DNA of 64,000 bases from Theocolax elegans (GCA_026168455.1 CM047429.1:32819850-32883849), one strand, 5' to 3'. Positions 1-11,075 are shown, numbered from the stretch's first letter. Made by a program: numbers and translations. Notes: generated from the sequence alone by a model not told the origin.

Positions 1-849
1 TACTCTAAGCTTCATGTTCAGCCATTTTATAGAAGATAGAATATTACACTATTCAATAGTGTAATATTCAAAAAGTGAAAATAGTAATAATTATATACTG
101 TGCAAATCTTGGAGACTAATAAGTCATGCATGAGAAGTACCAATCTTCATCGTATTATAAATTTATAAATATGAATGAATAAAAAATAAATTAATTTTTT
201 GAGATTAAAATATTTTTGAAGATTAGACGAATTTCTGCAATAAGTGGTGGCATATATTTCGTACCCAGTTGACGAACAACAAAGATATACCAACTCCCAG
301 ACCGAAATAGTAAAAAACAGATTTTGTGTTTACGTCATTGATTTTAGATCACGCTGAAAATGAATGCCGCAGCATTTTATGTAACCTTCAAAAATAAGGT
401 TGAAGCTGGATAATTTGTTTTGGAAACTAAAATTTCATCGAGAAATAGACATTTTCATGAACAAAGATAATTTTCGGATTTTTTTACATTTTTTCCCGTT
501 TTTACCTCATCAATAACGCTAAAACCTAGATCGAACTTTCGCTTATGCAAATAAAATACAATATGACCTTGACTGTAAATTTTCAAGGTTAAGGATACCG
601 CACTGATTTTTTAAAGTATTTTTTATAAACAGTATATAAAATTACGAAAGAAATCACTCTAAAATTCTCGCTTCTACTGGGGATGAAATTTGACCTTGAA
701 ATACCTATTATCAAGGTGAATAATATTTTGAGGAATTATAAAACTATTTTATATACATTCAAAACATCAAAATTGATCTAAAAACATTAAATATGTTGTG
801 TATTTTAAGTGGTCGATATATTGACCACCCCCGCAGTTGAAAGGTTTGG
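1..849. other. AT-rich spacer, no gene recognised
   Basis: I see no open frame of note and no homology to the elements further on. Short CAAGGT/ACCTTG words recur (around 560-720), as in decayed repeats, but no terminal repeats can be drawn. The segment ends where homology to the G1 element begins at about 850. Confidence 0.5.
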
Positions 850-1510
850 TGCTTATTTTAATCGATTACAAGAAATAAAAAATGAAATAGTCAAAGCGGC
901 CGACAGAGAGGGACGAGTTGCGATAACAGATCATTTCATGCTTGAACTAAGGTGAGATTGTTTAAAATTCTTTTTAAAAGGGCTTCGTTGGGAAATTTGT
1001 GCGCGTTTAGGGATTCCAATTTCTATAAAACAGGCTCGTGAACAAGCGCTCGAGGTGGAGGGCGAGGTCGCTTGTAGTGTCTTGAACGAGAAGATGCCGA
1101 GCCGAGAGGAGGCTCGTTCTCGTTCCACTCGAGAAACGCGTAAAGTTAACTATATTTCGAATAACTCTCCGATTGTATGTCCATATTGTTCTAAAACTAG
1201 TCATGGAGCCATAAATTGTTTCAAATTAAAACGAAGTTTTGCGGAAAGATTTGCCGATAATAACAACCGACGCAATCCCATAAACAGTTCTTATAACCCA
1301 CAAAGTCGCTCGAATAACAGTCGTAATTATAATAGACCAAACTTACAATTTGGTGTTTGGAACGAGTATCCAAATCAGACAGAATTTTCAACAAATAGAG
1401 ATATAGATAAAAATGTTTCCTTTGTTCGTTATAATAATAATAAATATTCATCGCAGGAATTTAACAAAGAAGATCGGGGAAATAATATATATAAGAATAA
1501 TTCTTGCTAG
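850..1510 (+). pseudogene. G1 copy 1 Gag: capsid end and nucleocapsid
   Basis: Gag would bind and package element RNA. The first part continues the capsid frame seen whole in copy 2 and is cut by TGA 953-955, a stop present at the same site in every copy. After it the same frame runs through a conserved capsid tail to the open stretch 1055-1510. That stretch holds one CCHC zinc knuckle, CPYCSKTSHGAINC (C-x2-C-x4-H-x4-C), followed by an Asn/Arg-rich basic tail. The frame ends in TAG at 1508-1510 and overlaps the protease frame, which lies in -1, as expected for Gag-Pol frameshifting. Earlier capsid is absent by truncation. Confidence 0.8.
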
Positions 1511-1764
1511 ATACAGGAGCATCGGTAACTCAAATTAAAGATTCAGAGGTAGACTCTCGCGTGAAAATTGACGAAAATGATATTATATTGTTAAAAGGCA
1601 TAACTGACCATTCATTAACTACTCGTGGTAAAATTAGAATAGATTTCGAAGGATCTCCCGTGGAACTCAATTTAGTACATGATTCGTTCCCTATACAACA
1701 AGACAGAATCTTAGGCACCGATTTTTTCCGTAGAAACGATGCAAAAATCAATTATTTGGAATAA
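1498..1764 (+). pseudogene. G1 copy 1 aspartic protease
   Basis: Retroviral-type aspartic protease that would process Gag-Pol. The catalytic triplet is in LDTGAS, just after the frame change from Gag (-1), and the second conserved block is ILGTDFF near the C-terminus. The length of about 85 residues is normal for the fold. The frame stops at TAA 1762-1764; coding-like sequence continues in the same frame beyond it, and the same TAA is present in copies 2 and 3. The catalytic motif itself is intact. Confidence 0.8.
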
Positions 1765-3235
1765 TATTTAGAATTTAACGGATTAATCCTCCCCTTTAAA
1801 AATGTAAATCTTACACAAACGGATGAATCGAATTTATATAATGGAAGAAATCGAAAATAATGATAGAAAATCAATACGATATATGACAAAACCAAGGGAA
1901 AACAATGTTTATACGAACATGAAAAATTCAAAATTTTATAATTATACCGATAGTGACTCAGAAGCGTCAAGTGATTTTCAATAGCATGAAAATGATGAAA
2001 CGTTTATAAAATTTGACACAAACGATTCGTATGATATCTACGAGCAAGAACAAAGAAATGAAAGAAATCAAAATGGCAACGACAAAAACCTATACAATCA
2101 CAGTGAAAAAGAACAAGAGTTATATGACGATTATGAAACTGACGAAATACAAGTACATCAGATCGACGAGGAGTCGGATCTAAAGAATAATACATGTAAA
2201 GCAAGTGAAAATTGTTATGGATTAATGAAGGAAGAACGATTACAAATTAATAATGAAAAAGCGCAGCCACGGATATGTGATGTGACTGAGCCACGTATTA
2301 AAGAAAAATTTGATGATATTACTGAAAATTATGGTATTATTGAAGCACCATTGTTTGATAGGATGGCTGAGAGTCCATCCTTTACTAATTATGAAAACGA
2401 AGTTGCCCTGAAGTATGATATTGAAAATGAAATAAAAAATGTAGAAAATTTATTGGATAAGACAGTTAATAATTGTCAAGTACAAATGGATTATGAAAAT
2501 CGAGGAGGGCGATAAATGCGGACCTCGTGAAAATAAGGAAGATTTTGTTGACAAAAAGATGAATTGTCAAGTTCGAATGGATTATGAAAACGAGGAGGGC
2601 GATAAATGCGGACCTCGTGATAAAAATGTTAGTTATGTTTGTAAATTGAATAACAAGGAATTGGTTATGTCGGGGGAAAAGTTAGATACCATCCCGAGGA
2701 CTGAAATATTATGGATAAACAAACAAGGAACTGAAGAAACTGAAAATGCGATAAATAATGAGAATTTAATAAACATACAGGAAGAAAATGAACAGGATGA
2801 GGACCCTAGCGATTTTTTATTGAATGAACGAGTTATTAACGAAAACGAAATGAATAACAGTTATTTGGTTTATTCAAATAAACCTTATATTAATAATTTT
2901 TATAGTTATGAAAGTGAAGAGGTCGACATACACGACATTTCTGACAATCGAGCTGAAGCGAGGATACTTAACATAACGGAGGATACAAGTACACTTAATC
3001 GTAATGAACGGTTAAAAGAAGCCTTGCATTTTGATAAAATGGACGAGGAAGAAAGACAATCTATAGAAAATTTAATTGATAAATATTCGGATTGTTTCTG
3101 TCTAAAAGCAGAGAAATTAGGGCGTGACAAATGCTATACAACATAAGATACCGACTGTCGACGTCATACCAATCACAGGTAAGCCATATACATTTCCTCA
3201 TGCTTTCAAATGCGAACTTGATAAACAATTAAATT
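1765..3235 (+). pseudogene. G1 copy 1 acidic Pol linker
   Basis: A region rich in Glu, Asp and Asn between protease and reverse transcriptase, without a domain I recognise. It is interrupted by TAG 1982-1984 (shared with copies 2 and 3) and by single-base shifts. Two near-repeats of a 10-residue block ending GDKCGPR lie at about 2490-2620. The first copy of the 569-bp duplication carries an extra G near 3121, which breaks its frame. Such acidic spacers are poorly conserved between gypsy families, so a function cannot be assigned. Confidence 0.55.
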
Positions 3236-3805
3236 ATGTCGGGGGAAAAGTTAGATACCATCCCGAGGACTGAAATATTATGGATAAACAAACAAGGAAC
3301 TGAAGAAACTGAAAATGCGATAAATAATGAGAATTTAATAAACATACAGGAAGAAAATGAACAGGATGAGGACCCTAGCGATTTTTTATTGAATGAACGA
3401 GTTATTAACGAAAACGAAATGAATAACAGTTATTTGGTTTATTCAAATAAACCTTATATTAATAATTTTTATAGTTATGAAAGTGAAGAGGTCGACATAC
3501 ACGACATTTCTGACAATCGAGCTGAAGCGAGGATACTTAACATAACGGAGGATACAAGTACACTTAATCGTAATGAACGGTTAAAAGAAGCCTTGCATTT
3601 TGATAAAATGGACGAGGAAGAAAGACAATCTATAGAAAATTTAATTGATAAATATTCGGATTGTTTCTGTCTAAAAGCAGAGAAATTAGGCGTGACAAAT
3701 GCTATACAACATAAGATACCGACTGTCGACGTCATACCAATCACAGGTAAGCCATATACATTTCCTCATGCTTTCAAATGCGAACTTGATAAACAATTAA
3801 AAGAA
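2668..3805 (+). repeat. 569-bp tandem duplication inside G1 copy 1
   Basis: The word starting ATGTCGGGGGAAAAG occurs at about 2668 and again at about 3237, and the following 560 bases match almost base for base. Copies 2 and 3 have this segment once, so the duplication arose in copy 1. The junction lies at about 3230-3236, where the sequence jumps from the end of the RT-proximal linker back to the start of the repeat. Confidence 0.85.
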
Positions 3806-3925
3806 ATGATTGAAGGAGACATAATTGAACCATCAACCTCCAATTATACATCACTTGTTTTCCTAGTAACAAAGAAGCCTGATAGTCAGGGTAATAAACG
3901 ATACCGACTAGTTGTCGATATTTGA
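3236..3925 (+). pseudogene. G1 copy 1 reverse transcriptase, N-terminal part
   Basis: Holds the RT entry region: the conserved GVTNAIQHKI segment, the primer-grip-side motif IIEPSTSNYTS with LVFLVTKK, and RYRLVVDI. The frame ends in TGA 3923-3925 at a position where Ty3/gypsy RTs normally carry Arg in the VDFR motif. The same TGA is found in copies 2 (52623-52625) and 3 (62029-62031). The coding pattern resumes in the same frame directly after the stop. Confidence 0.8.
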
Positions 3926-4555
3926 CAATTAAACGATAAAACCGTAAAAGATCGATACCCATTACCTAATATACTAGATATTATCGATCAAATCGGACCA
4001 GAAAATCGTGTATTCATCGTCTTGGGTTTATGTCAAGGAGTTTTACAAGTTCCGTTAGCTCAAGATGATCGACTTAAAACAGCTTTAGCCTCTTCATTCG
4101 GTTTATTTCAATTTAAAACAATGCCTATGGGATTATGCAATTCTCCAGCCACTTTTCAAAGAATGATTGATCGTGTTTTTGAGGGCATGCAAGGCAAAGA
4201 AATATTTTTATTCCTTGACGACGCAGTTATATACGCTGAAAATATTCAACAGCATAACCAAAAGTTTGAAAAATTTTCGCAAAGAGTACGCGCCGCAAAC
4301 CTGAAATTACAGCCAGACAAATGTGAATTTTTAAAGAATGAAGTAGTGTATCTGGGACACGTATTATCACTAGAAGGTGTTTTGCCGGATCAAAAAAAAT
4401 TAAAAGCAGTAAAAAAATTTCCAATTCCAAAAACAGTGAAAAATATACGCCAATTTTTAGGATTAGCAGGTTATTATAGACGATTCATTGCGAATTTTTC
4501 GGGTATTGCTAGACCATTAAGTAATTTATTAAAGAAAGACGCACCTTTTCTATAA
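3926..4555 (+). pseudogene. G1 copy 1 reverse transcriptase, palm and thumb
   Basis: Continues RT with LPNILDIIDQIG, MPMGLCNSPATFQRM and the active-site box FLDD (in place of the usual YVDD/YLDD), then the thumb block FLGLAGYYRRFI, a Ty3/gypsy signature. The frame ends at TAA 4553-4555. Copy 3 has Trp (TGG) there while copy 2 has the same TAA, which groups copies 1 and 2. Confidence 0.85.
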
Positions 4556-5803
4556 TCCAGCGAGGTTCAAAAGGCATTCGATGATTTAAGAGGAAAATTG
4601 TGTAAACAACCAATACTACAAATCGCAGACTTTAATAAACCATTTATAGTGACTTGCGACGCTAGCGGTACAGCAATAGGAGCAATATTATCACAAGGAG
4701 AGGTGGGAACCGACCTACCAGTTGCTTATGTTTCACGAGTATTAAACAAAGCCGAGCAAAAATATGATACTTACTCAAGGGAAGCATTAGCCATACTGTA
4801 TGCCGATACTCAGTTCGATTGCTATTGAAGAGGCCGTCGTTTCCTCATTATAACAGATCATAAACCCCTTGTTTGGTTTAAAAACTCAGTAGATCCGACA
4901 TCCAGAGTTACTAGATGGAGAATAAAACTGAATGCATACGACTTTGACATCGTATACAAAGCCGGTAAAAGTAACGTTAATGCTGACGTGTTTTCGAGGG
5001 CATGCAAGGCAAAGAAATATTTTTATTCCTTGACGACGCAGTTATATACGCTAAAAATATTCACAGCATAACCAAAAGTTTGAAAAATTTTTGCAAAGAG
5101 TACGCGCCGCAAATCTGAAATTACAGCCAGACAAATGTGAATTTTTAAGAGAGAAGTAGTGTATCTGGGACACGTACTATCACCAGAAGGTGTTTTGCCG
5201 GATCCAAAAAAATTAGAAGCAGTAAAAAAATTTCCAATTCCAAAAACAGTGAAAAACATACGTCAATTTTTAGGATTAGCAGGTTATTATAGACGATTCA
5301 TTGCGAATTTTTCGGGTATTGCTAGACCATTAAGTAATTTATTAAAGAAAGACGCACCTTCCTATGGTCCAGCGAGGTTCAAAAGGCATTCGATGATTTA
5401 AGAGAAAAATTGTGTAAACAACCAATACTACAAATCGCAGACTTTAATAAACCATTTATAGTGACTTGCGACGCTAGCGGTACAGCAATAGGAGCAATAT
5501 TATCACAAGGAGAGGTGGGAACCGACCTACCAGTTGCTTATGTTTCACGAGTATTAAACAAAGCCGAGCAAAAATATGATACTTACTCAAGGGAAGCATT
5601 AGCCATACTGTATGCCGATACTCAGTTCGATTGCTATTGAAGAGGCCGTCGTTTCCTCATTATAACAGATCATAAACCACTTGTTTGGTTTAAAAACTCA
5701 GTAGATCCGACATCCAGAGTTACTAGATGGAGAATAAAACTGATTGCATACGACTTTGACATCGTATACAAAGCCGGTAAAAGTAACGTTAATGCTGACG
5801 CGT
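4180..5803 (+). repeat. 812-bp tandem duplication of RT thumb and RNase H
   Basis: The segment from the GGGCATGCAAGGCAAAG word (about 4185) to the end of RNase H is repeated from about 4994. The RNase H frame at 4598-4828 reappears at 5410-5640, an offset of 812 bp, with only a few differences. The other G1 copies have this segment once. The junction is at about 4988-4994. Confidence 0.85.
4556..4991 (+). pseudogene. G1 copy 1 RNase H, first copy
   Basis: RNase H would remove the RNA template strand during reverse transcription. The first catalytic Asp is in TCDASGTAIGAIL, the Glu in YSREALAIL. The frame meets TGA 4826-4828 just before the conserved ITDHKPLVWF block, which continues in the same frame to about 4990. 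The TGA is shared by both tandem copies here and by copies 2 and 3. Confidence 0.8.
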
Positions 5804-5815
5804 TATCAAGAAATC
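4992..5815 (+). pseudogene. G1 copy 1 RT thumb and RNase H, second copy
   Basis: Second unit of the 812-bp duplication. It begins inside the FLDD region (GKEIFLFLDDAVIYA) and carries several single-base losses, so the thumb reads in pieces (5159-5401). RNase H (5410-5640) is intact up to the shared TGA 5638-5640 and then runs to NADALSRN, the usual end of a Ty3/gypsy RNase H, at about 5815. This unit, not the first, connects to integrase. Confidence 0.75.
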
Positions 5816-7586
5816 TAAAGGAAGAACCCGTTTATGTTATTATAAATCATTCTATGGAAACACGCAGTCGTGCAGAAAAAATAACACGGCCAAACTACAA
5901 CGAAAAGTGACCAAAACGACCCAACAAGTCAACTATATCAAAAGAACCAGTCAAAAACCTTCCTATAATACAAGAAGCCCCCGAGGAAATTGAAACGATA
6001 GTCAACTCAGACAAAAGATTACAACCCATGGAGAAAGATAATTTTAACAACAAATTTGACGAGTCTTGGGAAGAAAAGGATGTTTACGAAGTACCAAACG
6101 ATGAAAAGAAATTCATTGAAGTTAAAGAACAACTCTTTATGAGAAAAGATAATTACGTTTATTTCATAACTACGACCGAAATGCCTTTAGATGAAGGATC
6201 CAGAAATTTGATTTCAAAATTATTATTACCTCATTTTTCTAATTTAAATCCAGGAGAAATAAGAGTCAATAACAAAAACGGTAAAATGCATTTTGCTATG
6301 GTCTTACATGACGAAGAGCGACTGAGTACTTCAGAAATTATTAATAATCTAAAACCGAATCTATTAAATTTGAAAAATATTATATTAAAAGAAAAATTAC
6401 GTTCTATAAGTATCGCGAAGAGCGAATTTATTAAAAACGTTTCATGGAATCAAATTTTGAAACAAATATGTATAACTCTACGAAAAATTAATGTAAAAAT
6501 AATTATTTGTTTAGGATTCATAAAATGTGTGGAAGAGAGTAATAGGGAAAATATTATTCGCGAAATGCACGAGTCTGCTTGTGCAGGGCATAAAGGGGTA
6601 ACAAAAACCTATAAACGTATAAAACAACGTTTCTATTGGCTAGATATTAAGAATAATGTGCAAAACTACATTAGACATTGTTTAACTTGCCAACTAAAAA
6701 AATTGGTTCGTCTTAAAACTAACAACGCATGATAATAACAGATACTCCGTACTCGGCTATGGAATCCATATCGGTCGATCTTGTGGGACCATTTCCCAGA
6801 TCTCGAAATAATAACAATAATATATTAACCATTCAATGCAACCTTTCAAAATACTGTATGGCGATACCCATACCAGACGCGACCGCGGCAACGATCGCCG
6901 AAGCGTTAGTTCGTCGACACTTTTCAATTTTTAGCGCCCCATTGTTAATTATATCCGACCAAGGTACCTCATTTTTAAGTAGTCTGATGAGAGAAGTAGC
7001 GAAAATTTTTAAGATTAAACAAGTTAAAACCACGGCTTATCACCCTCAGTCCAACTCCGTTGAGCGTTTTCATAGCAGCTTAGCAGATTATTTAAAAACA
7101 ATGATAGAAAGAAATGACTCATGGGATGAGTTATGCGAATTAGCCGCGTTTTCGTATAATACGTCGGTACATGAGGGTCATCTCTACACACCTTTTGAAA
7201 TTGTTTTTGCACGAAAAGCACGACCTTTATCAAACGTATCTTTAGACACACGAAAACGAGTTCCAACGTATGATGATTACATTATAAATTTACGACAACG
7301 TTTAAATGAAATGCAGGGAATCGCACGAAAAAAATTGATAGCCTCTAAACATAGGTCGAAATTCTATTCCGACAGGAAAGCCAATCATCAAGAATTTTAG
7401 GCAGAGGATAATGTCTGGTTATTAAAAGGAAGGAAAAAATACAAACTAGGCGATCAATATACTGGACCACATCGGATTTTAGAAATAGTTAATAACAAGG
7501 AAAATGTAAAAATAGAGCTAGCTCATAATAAAACGAAAATAGTGCATGTTAATAGGTTAAGATATTCATATATGGAGCCTTTGTAG
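5816..7586 (+). pseudogene. G1 copy 1 integrase
   Basis: Integrase inserts element cDNA into the genome. After a tether with TGA 5908-5910 (shared by all copies), the frame 6028-6732 carries the HHCC zinc-binding module (H and H in REMHESACAGHKG, C and C in HCLTCQLKK). The frame 6729-7400 carries the DDE core: D in SVDLVGPF, D in IISDQGTSF, E in HPQSNSVERFH. The two frames differ, so there is a frameshift near 6725-6732, also present in copy 2. TAG 7398-7400 interrupts the C-terminal part and is also in copy 2. The GPY/F-like block (DQYTGPHRILEIV) follows, and the frame ends at TAG 7584-7586. Confidence 0.85.
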
Positions 7587-7661
7587 TGCCTAAACATATG
7601 CATATAATAGCCCCAATGTGCTTGTGAGTATGTACACATACACACATATATATATATATAT
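7587..7661. repeat. 3' junction of G1 copy 1 with CA/TA microsatellite
   Basis: Some 50 bases of unique sequence follow the Pol stop, then a short (CA)n and (TA)n tract. No LTR or polypurine tract is recognisable. The same unique 50 bases and the same microsatellite, in the same order, follow the Pol end of copy 2 (49690-49776, read on the minus strand). Confidence 0.7.
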
Positions 7662-8115
7662 GGGTCATTCCAATACTTTTTTGTAAATCGGTCCGGGGGG
7701 GGGGTCAACCAATCGGGCTAAAAATTTAGTATGTTACTATACTATAAAAAAAAGTAAGTGAGCCAAAATTGTAGCATTCTAAATCAATTAAGGACGTATG
7801 TATGCGATTTTAAACATTCAAAAATAGGCTATTTTTCATCATATTTTAACACTTTTCAAAATAGCACCAAAATTCGAGAAATTAGTATTTTTTTATCCAG
7901 TTCAGGGCAAAGTCTTTGTATTACTATAGACTTTTAATCTAGCTATATATAATACAATTATTTTGTAAACAAGAATTTTGACACAGCTAAATATAAACAC
8001 TTGTTTTTTCAAATTTTGCACATTTTCTAAATGCTACCAAATTAACAGTTTTTGATATTTTTAAAAAAACCCAATGCGGATAGATTTGTATTGGTATAAG
8101 CTTTCTTTCTGTTCC
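7662..8115 (+). mobile_element. F4': one outer arm of fold-back element F4
   Basis: Starts GGGTCATTCC directly after a (TA)n tract and matches the outer 450 bases of both arms of F4 (46128 rightward and 49675 leftward), including the variable G tract at about 7695. Homology stops at about 8115, in the run TTTCTTTCTGTTCC. Only one arm is present, so this is a truncated or rearranged copy. It has no coding sequence. Confidence 0.8.
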
Positions 8116-8164
8116 ATAAACCCCAAAATTTAAAATTATAAATATATACATATATATATATATG

Positions 8165-8540
8165 TATGTATACGGTGAGGAACGAAGGTCCGCCTCGAAC
8201 GTGGATAGCGGTGTCAAATTGCTGGATAATGTCTTGCTAGACCTGCGGGCGTCGACGTTAGATGTGTATGCTGTTGGAGTCCGATGATTGCCAGATGTCG
8301 AAGTCGTAGTTCCTTGACTATGGCTCGTAGATGTCAACGATGCGTCTCGATCCATGAATACAAGATCCTCTTGATTTTGAATGCGTATTTCTTTAAAGTC
8401 CGAGTAGCAGTGCCACGCCCTCGGATAAAAATCAAAGAGTTGACTAGCAGAGCTTCGCCTTACGAAAGCTTTAGATGAAAAATTAGGAGTGGTTGTGTCT
8501 GTTCTGGGTCCTCTATATATACCCTAAAAATCTATGCATC
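8165..8540 (-). other. Orphan minus-strand promoter and ORF start
   Basis: Read on the minus strand, a TATATATAGAGG element (about 8518-8507) is followed by some 160 bases of leader and an ATG at 8355. The open frame, Ser/Thr-rich (MDRDASLTSTSHSQGTTTST onward), runs to about 8165, where it enters a TA microsatellite. I do not recognise the protein. It could be the 5' end of a truncated LTR element (LTR, leader, start of Gag) or of a host gene broken by rearrangement; the abrupt end at the F4' side favours truncation. Confidence 0.35.
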
Positions 8541-9123
8541 TGTCCTTGTCTTACGCTTTGCCTTATATTCTGTGCTTGCACCCGATTGGGCCGTTAGATT
8601 TTCATGATTAACAATTATCGAATTCCGTGCATTTTCTGTATCGCTTCGTAGTTAATTCGGAGAATTTGCTGTCCCCCTTTTATTACTGCGACGTTACCCA
8701 AAGAACGGCTTAATTTATTACTTCCTTCTAATGCTTGAGTTTTCTAGTCCATGTTTCCCATCGCCGGTTCTTCTCGAGCACTGATTTTATAGTGCAGTAC
8801 AAAAAAAACTCTTGCGCAACCGTTCGTTTCGATCTCACTATCGGCGATCCCGCTTATATGCGTATTGGCTTTGAATAATATCTTCTTTCTACTTATCAGT
8901 CTCTTTTTCGTTTGAAACACTCGTAAGCTAATCTGTCCCTTAGTTCTATAAATTATATTATACATTACTGCATTTACTTAGAATCATTCTTTATCAACCT
9001 TATTTTGTTCGTCTTCTACGCCGTAATTTTATTCTAAACTAAGCAGTACTTTTTACGAAAAATAATAATATAATTTTCGTCGGAACGCGACAATAGTATG
9101 TCGTGTAATTGGATTAATGCTTA

Positions 9124-9802
9124 GAAGTTCAAAAGCTAAGCTTTGGATAATGAACTTGGATTCTGGATAAATTATCCCACAATCGCAGTTCAACAGCGAT
9201 TTGTGATTTAATTTATCCTTTTTGCGTCGATTCAAATTTTACATAAGTATCAAGCAGTTCAACAGCTCCAAATTTATGTAATATTTGATAGCGGATTATT
9301 AGCTTTGAATGGAAGAAGAGAACCGCAGCTTTGCAGCGTTTCTATTTGGATTTCTTATTCTAATTTTTCGCAGTGCTACAGCAAAAAATTAAAGAAAGGT
9401 AAGGATATGTAATGAAAGATGGAGCCTACGGGCCACGACAACCAGATATAATATATATATATATAGATATATCAGATTTGGTTAGCATGCAATTAGAGAA
9501 CGAATGTGCGACTATACAGTCATACATGCATATGTGCATATATACATATATATACTCGCACGAATGTTTAAATACTCGAAACTCAGCACTACAGCGTTAT
9601 TAAATAAGAAAAGAGAGAGAGTTAGCTAGATCCGCAGTACTACAACGAATCCTTTTTAGTAAATTTTAACAAATAATTAATATGCATATAGGTATACATG
9701 TAACGATTAGATACAAATAAAAATAGAAAATCAAATGCAGCTCAACAGCATAAAATTAAAAAAAAATTTAAAAGTTATAGGAAAATTATGCAGTTCAACA
9801 GC
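9124..9802 (+). repeat. Cluster of iterated 13-mers, consensus GCAGTTCAACAGC
   Basis: Exact or near copies lie at 9185-9197, 9254-9266, 9737-9749 (one change) and 9790-9802. Looser versions are at 9124-9136, 9325-9337, 9370-9382, 9583-9595 and 9634-9646. Spacing is irregular, 45 to about 210 bases. The motif is a near-palindrome (GC-N-GTT-C-AAC-N-GC). The surrounding sequence is AT-rich and unrelated between copies, so this is not an ordinary tandem repeat. Confidence 0.6.
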
Positions 9803-9839
9803 GTTAGTTTGTGTATAGGATAAGGTAGCATATAAAATA

Positions 9840-11075
9840 AAATATTTTATTTTTGTTAATAATATATATGTATATTATTCAAATATTTTTTTTTACTTAC
9901 AAATTATCTATTATTTTTTTTTACTTACGAATTATCGAAACACGCGTAACACTGTAACGCCTATGTAATAAGTGGTGAAAAAGATGTTGCTCCTATGAGA
10001 CGCAACCGTGAACTATCAATGCTTATGAGCATATGACAAATCTTTGATGCCGAATTTTCTGCCTTCTTATATACAATCGGTCGAGGAGCTTCGATTAATT
10101 AGTGGGAGTAGATCTTATTTCTCCTTACTTCCCCTTTTAATTATTCGACGTATATTCAAATTATAATGCATCTTCCTTTTAACTATAATTATTACTCCAT
10201 TTCTGTTATTTTGACATATTTATACATTGATTCAATTTTGAAATTGTTTCATTTAATAAGGATATCCTTTTTTTCCTTTATAAAATGTAAAACAATAAAT
10301 TGAAAAATTATGTGTTATAAGTATTGCTTTAATATTCTAATATTTATAAATTTATATTGAAATTTGTTATCTGAATCCTTATTAAAAGAAATAACAAGTT
10401 TATATAAATATACTGCTAACAACATTGTTAAATATAGCCGTTTATTAATTATAAAAAGGAAATCTTATTTTGCTATATATATTCTTGCTTGGGAAATTAT
10501 TGAATTATTTTATCCTTTTACAATTTTATATTTTGTCAAGTTAATATAAGAACTGAAATTAATATATAATAAATTAGTGTTTGCTAAGATATCTTATTGT
10601 ATAATTTTAAATAGTATTTATCATTTGAACTATTATGTATTTTATACAAGGAAAATTTATTTAATTTCCAAAAAAAAATTTAATGAATTGTAGAATTAGT
10701 TAACCATTGAATATAACATATTACCTTTATTCCTTGTATAAATTACCAAATTTATTATTTATAATATAAACCTATTTTATCTGTTTATTTAAGACTGCAA
10801 CAATGAGACTCATTTGCTACAAATTAAAACAACTTAAATATTTTAAAAGAGTGTAAGCAACTTCCAAATTAGAAAGAGTGTATATGTTTCTTTTAAACTG
10901 TGAAAACTAAGTTATGACATCTTAGCTGAATATTTACATTTCGACGATACGCGTGTGACTAAACTGAGAGACTCTTTAATTATAATTTTCTTTTGTAAAG
11001 TTACAACAGATTGATTTTTTTTGTATAACTATAGTTACAATTATATTATAGTTATAAAATAATAATAAAATATTT
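9840..11075. other. AT-rich spacer, nothing recognised
   Basis: Very AT-rich with no convincing open frame and no inverted or direct repeat shared with the rest of the window that I could see. Two identical TTTTTTTTACTTAC words (about 9890 and 9920) are the only local repetition. Confidence 0.5.

Larger units (their letters stand above)
850..7640 (+). mobile_element. G1 copy 1: degenerate Ty3/gypsy-type retroelement
   Basis: Domain order is Gag nucleocapsid, protease, acidic linker, reverse transcriptase, RNase H, integrase, which is the Ty3/gypsy order. Homology to the other two copies starts at about 850, inside capsid, so the 5' end (leader frame and capsid N-terminus present in copies 2 and 3) is missing. 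No LTR is visible at either side. The body has two tandem duplications (569 and 812 bp), a one-base insertion in the first linker repeat, and stops shared with the other copies. Pol ends at TAG 7584-7586; there is no env-like frame after it. The copy is not functional. Confidence 0.9.

Noticed and set aside
7587..7661. An env gene or LTR at the 3' end of G1
   Set aside because: Only about 50 bases of unique sequence lie between the Pol stop and the microsatellite and F4; nothing resembles an envelope protein or an LTR.
10364..10549. 61-residue frame in the AT-rich spacer
   Set aside because: Ile/Leu/Tyr/Lys-rich translation of AT-rich DNA, no motif, and no neighbouring signal.
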